Positions 1 to 4,063 of a stretch of DNA of 6,904 nt are shown here, in pieces. A program made the position numbers and the translations under genes. The stretch spans positions 1 through 6,904 of the forward strand of contig CACYDQ010000136.1 in the NCBI GenBank assembly GCA_902773215.1, written 5' to 3'. The first letter of the stretch is position 1; every line of letters begins with the position of its first letter. The DNA comes from an uncultured Spirochaetaceae bacterium (GTDB lineage: Bacteria > Spirochaetota > Spirochaetia > Treponematales > Treponemataceae). Under the pieces are notes generated by a model. The model worked only from the letters and a program-made list of their open reading frames with translations, did not search any database and was not told the origin of the DNA.

Positions 1-161
1 CCTGCACTGCCGGAGGATGCCTCCCCGCCCGGGCTGTTGTAGACCGGGCCATAGGAATCCGAGCCGCCCCCGTTCCCGTTGCAGGAAATGAGCATGACTG
101 TTATAGAAGAGAATATGGCAAGAACAAAAGCTGCGTATGCCCGGAAGCGCAGGGTTTCCAC
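1..161 (-). CDS. Putative lipoprotein, N-terminal part only (runs off the left edge)
   Basis: Fifty-three codons are visible from a GTG start at 159-161, and the gene continues beyond base 1. The protein opens with a short basic n-region (METLRFR), a hydrophobic stretch, and a lipobox ending LISC with the lipidated Cys at residue 27. After it comes a Gly/Ser/Asn-rich linker (NGNGGGS), typical of a flexible tether on a membrane-anchored lipoprotein. It is therefore expected to be exported and lipid-anchored, but nothing visible shows its function. GTG is chosen because no ATG gives an N-terminus of signal-peptide shape and an AGGA lies 9 bases upstream (171-174). A TTGACA promoter-like element precedes it. 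The gene lies 101 bases downstream of the 263-1042 lipoprotein gene in the same orientation, but probably has its own promoter. Confidence 0.72.
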   Translation of the reverse strand, partial: METLRFRAYAAFVLAIFSSITVMLISCNGNGGGSDSYGPVYNSPGGEASSGSA

Positions 162-180
162 TTTTATGTATCCTATACAA

Positions 181-209
181 ACTCTATAGGCTCTCCCCCT
201 GCGTGTCAA
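181..209 (-). promoter_or_regulatory. Candidate sigma70-type promoter of the left-edge lipoprotein
   Basis: On the minus strand there is a perfect -35 box TTGACA (204-209), a 17-base spacer and TAGAGT (181-186; 4 of 6 matches to TATAAT). The predicted transcript would start near 174, about 13 bases before the GTG start. A short inverted repeat, TGTAT-AGG-ATACA (167-179), lies at the predicted start of the transcript and could be an operator or a small leader hairpin. The prediction is from consensus matching only. Confidence 0.5.
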
Positions 210-262
210 GACCTGGATTTCACCGGCATAAGAGGAGTCTTTCCGGGCTGGAGCCGGGGAAG

Positions 263-1042
263 CTACAGCCCGTAGCTCCGGGCCAGGGTCCTGAAGTAGG
301 CCTCAAGGTCAGCAGGAAGGGCAACGGCCTCTATCCTCGCGTTCCTGCCGTCATTCTGGCGGTCAAAGTCATAGGTATACACCAGGTAGAGCCTGCCGTC
401 AAGGATGTGCAGGGAATCGTTCATGCCGGAGCTTATCAGCCCGTCGTCGCTCTTCTTGTAGAAGACGACCTCCGGGACGGCCCCGCCCGGCATGGGAAAG
501 CTGACTTTCTGTATGCTGGAATTCTTCGTGTCGTTGAAAGGTTCGTAGCAGTTTGCCTTGCAGAAGCGGATGAGGGCATCGAAGTTTGCCGCGCTGGCAC
601 CGGGCACGGTCCTGACGACCCGGTCCGTCTGATCCGTCCCCGTACCGCAGTAGTAGACCCAGTGGGACGAGCCGTCGGCATAATAGCTCTCGGCGGCTGA
701 CTTCTGCCCTTCCAGGCAGTAAAGGAAATTCACCGAAGGGTTCTCGTTCCGTATCGTGGAATAGGCCAGCAGGGTCAGGCTGGCATGAGGGGGACGGTAG
801 TAGACCCGCTTGTCGTCCTCCCTGATTACGTCGGCGGGGGACTTCTCATAAACGTTGAAAAGGAGATCCTCGTTGTAGAAGCCGCGCACGTAGATATCGT
901 CGTCCAGGGCCACCCGCGAAGGATACCTGAGATCCTCAAGCTTCTCGGAAATGCCGTCGAGCACGTCATTCGCAGCGTTCTTGCAGGAGATGAACGGCAG
1001 GGCCAGCAATGTCAGAAGCGGAAACAGAATCTTCGTTCTCAT
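263..1042 (-). CDS. Putative lipoprotein of unknown family, 259 residues
   Basis: The N-terminus reads MRTK, then a hydrophobic core of about 13 residues, then FISC with Cys20 as the likely lipidation site. Phe at -3 departs from the strict E. coli lipobox but fits the relaxed spirochaetal one. The mature part is soluble-looking, mixed in charge and rich in Tyr and Asp, with four further cysteines (109, 132, 161, 165) that could form disulfides in the periplasm or outside the cell. I recognise no domain, so the function is unknown. The ATG at 1040-1042 has no Shine-Dalgarno sequence; instead a good -10 element lies 6 bases upstream, suggesting a leaderless transcript. The gene begins 44 bases after the end of cheX in the same direction. 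Lipoprotein call fairly sure; function not assigned. Confidence 0.8.
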   Translation of the reverse strand: MRTKILFPLLTLLALPFISCKNAANDVLDGISEKLEDLRYPSRVALDDDIYVRGFYNEDLLFNVYEKSPADVIREDDKRVYYRPPHASLTLLAYSTIRNENPSVNFLYCLEGQKSAAESYYADGSSHWVYYCGTGTDQTDRVVRTVPGASAANFDALIRFCKANCYEPFNDTKNSSIQKVSFPMPGGAVPEVVFYKKSDDGLISSGMNDSLHILDGRLYLVYTYDFDRQNDGRNARIEAVALPADLEAYFRTLARSYGL

Positions 1043-1048
1043 AACGTT

Positions 1049-1077
1049 ATTTTACTGAATCCGGGGCGTAAATTCAA
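1049..1077 (-). promoter_or_regulatory. Candidate promoter for the 259-residue lipoprotein, implying a leaderless mRNA
   Basis: In the 44-base gap after cheX the minus strand carries TTGAAT (1072-1077; 4/6 to TTGACA), exactly 17 bases, and TAAAAT (1049-1054; 5/6 to TATAAT). The -10 box ends 6 bases before the ATG, so normal spacing places the transcription start on the A of the start codon. The absence of any Shine-Dalgarno sequence before this ATG agrees with that. Confidence 0.55.
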
Positions 1078-1086
1078 GGCGAAGCT

Positions 1087-1554
1087 TTACCTGTCCTTAA
1101 AGCACAGGTCTACCTCGAAGGTCCCCTGCCTGGTTATGAAGGGGACGGCGATGATTTTCGTGTTCCTGGGCCAGGTTATCTCGTGGTTCGGTCCTGACAG
1201 GACGAAGGGGGCGGACACCGAGATGTTCCTGTTCGTTATGGCGGAGACGGCGTTTCCGGTTATGATGTTCGTGAACTCGGTGACGAGATCCTTCTCCATC
1301 GCGTCCTTTTCCTCGTCAGTGTCAACCGTAACGCCGGAAATCTCAAGCATCTTGCTGGCAAGGAGCTTGTGCAGCCTGAACGCGACTATGCCTATCTCAT
1401 CCCCCGAAACGCCGACAATTCCCGAAATCTCCCACGGGTGGGTCCCGATCGGGTTGAGCAGGTAGGGATCCTTGTTCTGGGGAGCGATATTGAACATCTG
1501 AGAGAAAGCGTCCTGACATGAGGATAAAAACGGATTCAAAAGTGATACGTCCAT
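1087..1554 (-). CDS. cheX: Chemotaxis protein CheX (CheY-P phosphatase family), 155 residues
   Basis: CheX proteins dephosphorylate CheY-P in the cytoplasm and so terminate the flagellar switching signal; spirochaetes use CheX rather than CheZ. The CheC/CheX/FliY signature D-x3-E-x2-N is present as Asp89, Glu93 and Asn96 in DLVTEFTNIITGNA, where Glu and Asn are the family's catalytic pair. A later conserved-type Pro is seen at 116 (SAPFVLSG). The N-terminal NPFL at residues 7-10 matches the usual CheX opening and supports the ATG at 1552-1554. Length is normal for CheX. It is not next to cheA, cheW or cheY here: its neighbours are an exported protein and a lipoprotein of unknown function, so it may be a second, stand-alone CheX paralogue. 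There is no convincing ribosome-binding site; a promoter-like element lies just upstream. Confidence 0.88.
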   Translation of the reverse strand: MDVSLLNPFLSSCQDAFSQMFNIAPQNKDPYLLNPIGTHPWEISGIVGVSGDEIGIVAFRLHKLLASKMLEISGVTVDTDEEKDAMEKDLVTEFTNIITGNAVSAITNRNISVSAPFVLSGPNHEITWPRNTKIIAVPFITRQGTFEVDLCFKDR

Positions 1555-1562
1555 ATCGATAT

Positions 1563-1591
1563 AGTGTACACCCTATTCCGGGATATTTCCA
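1563..1591 (-). promoter_or_regulatory. Weak candidate promoter of cheX
   Basis: On the minus strand TGGAAA (1586-1591; 4/6 to TTGACA) is followed at 17 bases by TACACT (1563-1568; 4/6 to TATAAT). Transcription would begin about 2 bases before the cheX ATG, another near-leaderless arrangement. Both boxes are moderate matches, so this is tentative. Confidence 0.3.
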
Positions 1592-1593
1592 CT

Positions 1594-1626
1594 AAAAAAT
1601 GAAGGAAATTGTTTTTTCCGGGAAAA
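1594..1626 (-). terminator. Possible weak terminator after the small exported protein gene
   Basis: Just past the stop at 1628 the minus strand can form a 5-bp stem, GGAAA (1615-1619) with TTTCC (1604-1608) and a 6-base loop, followed by TTCA and six T (1594-1599). The same bases form an alternative tight palindrome TTTTCC-G-GGAAAA (1614-1626). The stem is short and AT-rich, so termination would be inefficient. The rest of the 73-base gap holds only the cheX promoter-like boxes. Confidence 0.3.
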
Positions 1627-1627
1627 C

Positions 1628-2032
1628 TCAGTTCTCCCTCAGCACCCGCGTCCCGCCGTCCCCCTCCCGCGCATAGACATACAGGCTGTCGCGGTCGCTG
1701 TTCAGGGCAAGGAAAACCCCGTCGTCCCCGGACTCTATCAGGATGCAGTCGCCCGTCACGAAATTCTTGCGGAGCGAGGTCAGGTCCCCCGGCAGGAGGC
1801 TGGCGGCTTTCTCGTCACCGCCGTCCATGCCCTCGCCGTCATCCATGGCCCAGTCCATGCCGCCGTTCACGCCGATGGAAAGGGGCAGGGAAGTCTCGTT
1901 GTAGATTATCACGGTCGTTATCCGCGTCTTTCCCGAGTTGAAGTAGAGGGCAAAAGAGCTTTCCGCCACGAGCGGGACGGAAAGAAGGACGAGGAGGATC
2001 AAGACGGTCAGGACAGGATGCTTCCGGCTCAT
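1628..2032 (-). CDS. Small exported protein of unknown family, 134 residues
   Basis: The N-terminus has a classic Sec signal peptide: MSRKH, then a Leu/Val-rich core of about 15 residues, with a likely signal peptidase I site after LVA (residue 23). There is no lipobox Cys, so the mature protein of about 111 residues should be periplasmic or secreted. It begins with an alternating pattern (FALYF, ITTVIIYNET) that suggests beta strands, and carries a Gly/Asp/Met-rich loop at 57-73 that might be flexible or bind cations. A later stretch (CILIES, GVFLALNSD, SLYVYARE) again looks like beta strands. I recognise no family. The start ATG is preceded by GGAGGAG, unusually close (2 bases from GGAGG), and by an extended -10 element. 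It lies 103 bases downstream of the toxin gene and is probably a separate unit. Confidence 0.75.
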   Translation of the reverse strand: MSRKHPVLTVLILLVLLSVPLVAESSFALYFNSGKTRITTVIIYNETSLPLSIGVNGGMDWAMDDGEGMDGGDEKAASLLPGDLTSLRKNFVTGDCILIESGDDGVFLALNSDRDSLYVYAREGDGGTRVLREN

Positions 2033-2039
2033 CTCCTCC

Positions 2040-2048
2040 AGTATACCA
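2040..2048 (-). promoter_or_regulatory. Extended -10 element before the small exported protein
   Basis: The minus strand reads TGGTATACT, that is TG-n-TATACT with the hexamer at 2040-2045 (5/6 to TATAAT). The -35 position holds only TGGCGT, a poor match, but extended -10 promoters tolerate that. The predicted transcript would begin at about 2033, immediately before the ATG, which would leave the GGAGGAG just upstream untranscribed. Either this promoter or the ribosome-binding site could be the real signal, not easily both. Confidence 0.35.
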
Positions 2049-2102
2049 CAGAAAGGGGCAGCACGCCAGAGAATCTTTAATCCTGCTTACGGCAGGCTTG
2101 TC

Positions 2103-2137
2103 AAGGGAGGGGCATCAGGGCTTCCGCTCCCTCCCCT
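2103..2137 (-). terminator. Hairpin directly after the toxin gene, without a T-tract
   Basis: Starting within the toxin stop codon, the minus-strand transcript can pair GGGAGGG (2129-2135) with CCCTCCC (2105-2111), extended by a G-T wobble and an A-T pair to nine pairs, with a 17-base loop. No run of T follows, so it is not a canonical intrinsic terminator; it may end transcription weakly or protect the 3' end of the module's mRNA. A second small stem (CCTGC/GCAGG, 2082-2096) follows, also without a T-tract. Confidence 0.35.
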
Positions 2138-2516
2138 AGCCCTCGTAGAGCGACAGCTCGGGGTACAGCCCCTGTATGAACTTGAAGTGCTGGTCCCGCG
2201 TCCAGAGGGGGACGTCGTACTTTATGGCGGTGAACGCAATCAGCGCGTCCGCGAGCGGCACCCGCAGGCCGTTCTGGCGGAGCGTCTGCAGGAGGAAGCC
2301 CGTACCCTCCCAGTCATACTCGTCGTTGGGAAGATTATCAAAAGTCCCGAACGCCTTAAGGTACTCATCCGTCTCGTCCTCAGACCGTGCGCCCTGAAGA
2401 AGCTCCGTCCGCACGGGCCCGCACAGCGCAACATCCATTGAATCGATTTTTTTTGCAAGGTCGGACTCCCGTGAGCGGAAATAGTCTATAAGCACATTTG
2501 AGTCAAGCAAAACCAT
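2136..2516 (-). CDS. PIN-domain ribonuclease toxin, VapC-like, 126 residues
   Basis: This is the toxin of a type II toxin-antitoxin pair. PIN-domain toxins are Mg2+-dependent endoribonucleases that block translation by cutting tRNA or rRNA. The full set of acidic PIN residues is visible: Asp5 in LLDSNVLIDYF, Glu38 in VRTELLQGAR, Asp90 in PLADALIAFTA and Asp108 in LWTRDQHF. The length is typical of VapC and the enzyme looks intact. The start ATG (2514-2516) follows the antitoxin stop by one base (TGATATG), so the two genes are translationally coupled; a GGAGG within the antitoxin end lies about 10 bases upstream. An 8-A run (T8 on the plus strand, 2447-2454) at codons 21-24 is a possible slippage site. 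Family assignment is sure; the target RNA cannot be told from sequence. Confidence 0.92.
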   Translation of the reverse strand: MVLLDSNVLIDYFRSRESDLAKKIDSMDVALCGPVRTELLQGARSEDETDEYLKAFGTFDNLPNDEYDWEGTGFLLQTLRQNGLRVPLADALIAFTAIKYDVPLWTRDQHFKFIQGLYPELSLYEG

Positions 2517-2517
2517 A

Positions 2518-2910
2518 TCAGCCCAGCCTCCGAAGCTCGTTCACTGCGTCCTCGTCAACGTTAATCGGACCTATCTCGTCCATGACGAATTTCCGGTCCA
2601 GCTTCCGTCTCGGCGGAATCGGCGGCGGGACGTTCTGGCGGATACGCTGGATAAAGGCCTTGCGCTTCTCCTCGGCCTCCTTGCTCTGGATAATCCGCAC
2701 GGGCCGGGAGGCAAGCTTTGCCAGCCGGTCATAATCTTCCACCGAAATCATCACGCATTCGGGGACATTGTTCTTCACGATGACGCGGATTCCCTCGGCC
2801 TTCACCTCTTCAATCACCTTCCCGGTCTCGCCCTTGTTCAGCCGGCTTATCGGCACGAACGCATACAGCAGTTTCGCCGCCGTATCAACGTCATATTTCA
2901 TGTCTAACAT
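2518..2910 (-). CDS. Type II antitoxin, Phd/YefM-like, 130 residues
   Basis: It sits directly upstream of the PIN toxin, the usual antitoxin-first order. Residues about 18-66 resemble the Phd/YefM DNA-binding fold: VPISRLNKGETGKVIEEV, then a basic-hydrophobic strand (IRVIVKNN), then VPECVMISVEDYDRL, the typical 'x-VMISxEDYxxL' ending of this domain. The remaining 60 residues are charged, with a proline patch (PPPIPP, 95-100) and an acidic C-terminus (DEIGPINVDEDAV), probably the toxin-wrapping part that neutralises the nuclease. The first ATG (2908-2910) is chosen over Met4 because GGGAGG (2917-2922) lies 6 bases before it. Such antitoxins normally repress their own promoter, here the strong one at 2960-2988. 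It is longer than minimal Phd proteins (about 75-90 residues) because of the C-terminal part. Confidence 0.85.
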   Translation of the reverse strand: MLDMKYDVDTAAKLLYAFVPISRLNKGETGKVIEEVKAEGIRVIVKNNVPECVMISVEDYDRLAKLASRPVRIIQSKEAEEKRKAFIQRIRQNVPPPIPPRRKLDRKFVMDEIGPINVDEDAVNELRRLG

Positions 2911-2940
2911 ATCCTGCCTCCCGCAGATTGATTTACCAGA

Positions 2941-2950
2941 CGATATATCG
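2941..2950. promoter_or_regulatory. Operator-like palindrome in the toxin-antitoxin promoter
   Basis: CGATATATCG is a perfect 10-bp palindrome, overlapped by a second one, TATCGATA (2946-2953). It lies between the -10 box and the antitoxin start codon, about 10 bases downstream of the -10. This is where an antitoxin or toxin-antitoxin complex would bind to repress its own operon. The role is inferred from position. Confidence 0.4.
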
Positions 2951-2959
2951 ATAAATATA

Positions 2960-2988
2960 ATTGTACGTCACAGGAACAGATTTGTCAA
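2960..2988 (-). promoter_or_regulatory. Near-consensus promoter of the toxin-antitoxin operon
   Basis: On the minus strand there is TTGACA (2983-2988, perfect), a 17-base spacer and TACAAT (2960-2965; 5/6). This is the best sigma70-type promoter in the window. Predicted transcription would start near 2953, giving a leader of about 43 bases that contains part of the palindromic operator candidate and a good ribosome-binding site. A strong promoter that is repressed by its own product is the usual arrangement for antitoxin-first modules. Confidence 0.8.
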
Positions 2989-2989
2989 C

Positions 2990-3046
2990 AAAAAAACAAG
3001 AAGGGCGCACGGGTCAAAGGCGGCTTTCCTGCCGGCCCGCGCCTTC
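2990..3046 (-). terminator. Intrinsic terminator of the murD-radical SAM unit
   Basis: The minus-strand RNA can pair GAAGGCGCGGG (3036-3046) with CCCGTGCGCCCTTC (3000-3013): five, three and three base pairs separated by a 1-base and a 2-base bulge. A smaller CGGC/GCCG stem can form in the loop. Two bases and a T, G spacer later comes a run of seven T (2990-2996). The stop codon of the radical SAM gene (3014-3016) lies inside the loop side of the hairpin. The T-run ends one base before the -35 box of the toxin-antitoxin promoter. Confidence 0.65.
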
Positions 3047-4063
3047 CTGAGAATCCTGCCAGTGCCAGACCGGCCTGGCGAGGGCGGAGCTGAAGGGCTG
3101 CCTCCGGCGGAAATCCGGCAGCCAGCTCGTGTCGTCGCTGAGGTCCTGGTAGAAAAGGTACTCGAAGCAGTAGGAGTCTATGAGCGTGCGGAGTTTCTTG
3201 TCCTCGTCCGTGCTGACCAGGCGGTTCTGGAAGGCGGCGAGCGAGTCTTTGCGGGCGGCCAGCTCCTGCTCGTCCCCCTCGAAGGGAACGGGCGTGTACT
3301 GGGACATCAGTGAAATGCAGGCCCGCCCGTCGGCGTGGGCCTTGAGGTAGTCCAGCACCATCACCGTGTCGTCCATCCTGCCCGGCAAGAAGAGATGGCG
3401 GATGATGACCCCGGAAAGAATCTTCTCCCGCGTCTCCCCTCCCCGCTTGATTTCTTCTATATGCAGGGGGGCAAGCGACAGCATCCTGCGGATAGCCCGC
3501 TTGGCGGCGGCAGGGTAGTCCTCCGCGCCGAAGAGGCTCCGGCTCATCATGGGGTTCAGGGTCTTGAGGTCGGGAAGCCAGATGTCGACGAGGCCTTCCA
3601 GCAGGTCAAGGCTTTCGGGCAGCTCATACGCGCTGGAGTTCCAGGCGACGGGGAGAGAGAGGCCCGCTTCCTTGGCGGCGCGGATGCCCTCCGCAATCGC
3701 GGGGATGTGGTGGCTGCCCGTCACGAGGTTGATGTTCTCCGCCCCCGCCTCCTGCAAGGACAGACATATCCGGGCGAATTCGTCTGAGGAGATTTCCCTG
3801 CCCATCCCCTGCTGCGAGATCTGGTAGTTCTGGCAGAAGGAGCAACGGAGGGTACAGCCGGTAAAGAAAATCGTCCCGCTCCCCCCGAAGACGGTCAGGA
3901 GCGGCTCCTCGCCGAAGTGCAGGCAGGCGGACGCGGCGCGTAATCCGGCGGCCTCGCCGCAGAGGCCTTTCTGCCCCCCTGCCCTGTCCGCCCCGCACTT
4001 CCGGGGGCACTGGCGGCAGGAAGCGTACAGGCCGCTCGTGGCAGTTTGATTAGATGAAGACAT
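3014..4063 (-). CDS. Radical SAM protein of the PflX type (pyruvate formate-lyase-activase-like), 349 residues
   Basis: The radical SAM cluster motif C-x3-C-x2-C is Cys70, Cys74 and Cys77 (GCTLRCSFCQN). These would ligate a [4Fe-4S] cluster that cleaves S-adenosylmethionine to a 5'-deoxyadenosyl radical. A second cysteine-rich N-terminal motif (Cys16, 19, 23, 35; CRQCPRKCGADR...GLCG) and the following HFGEEP...GSGTIFFTGC are hallmarks of the PflX group (COG1313), distant relatives of PFL-activating enzymes. No pyruvate formate-lyase gene is nearby, and the group's true substrate is not established, so 'activating enzyme' should be taken as a family name only. The C-terminal WLPDF also fits the family; the last 30 residues are less familiar. 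The gene overlaps the end of murD by 14 bases, with AAAGG directly before its ATG, so it is probably translated by coupling. Confidence 0.87.
   Translation of the reverse strand: MSSSNQTATSGLYASCRQCPRKCGADRAGGQKGLCGEAAGLRAASACLHFGEEPLLTVFGGSGTIFFTGCTLRCSFCQNYQISQQGMGREISSDEFARICLSLQEAGAENINLVTGSHHIPAIAEGIRAAKEAGLSLPVAWNSSAYELPESLDLLEGLVDIWLPDLKTLNPMMSRSLFGAEDYPAAAKRAIRRMLSLAPLHIEEIKRGGETREKILSGVIIRHLFLPGRMDDTVMVLDYLKAHADGRACISLMSQYTPVPFEGDEQELAARKDSLAAFQNRLVSTDEDKKLRTLIDSYCFEYLFYQDLSDDTSWLPDFRRRQPFSSALARPVWHWQDSQEGAGRQESRL

Noticed and set aside
241..262. Possible terminator hairpin after the 259-residue lipoprotein gene
   Set aside because: The inverted repeat is interrupted by an internal loop, leaves only 3-4 bp stems and has no T-run after it.
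137..700. Plus-strand open frame over the lipoprotein gene, and a similar one at 785-1465
   Set aside because: Both lie opposite genes with signal peptide or CheX motifs and have no ribosome-binding site or recognisable domain.
1565..1570. TGTACA palindrome upstream of cheX
   Set aside because: A 6-bp palindrome is too short to separate from chance, and no second copy is nearby.
3335..3787. Plus-strand frames within the radical SAM gene (also 3549-3827), and a minus-strand frame at 3624-4010
   Set aside because: They are out-of-frame shadows of the radical SAM gene; the 3624-4010 translation is an Arg/Gly/Pro-rich frame shift of the same DNA.
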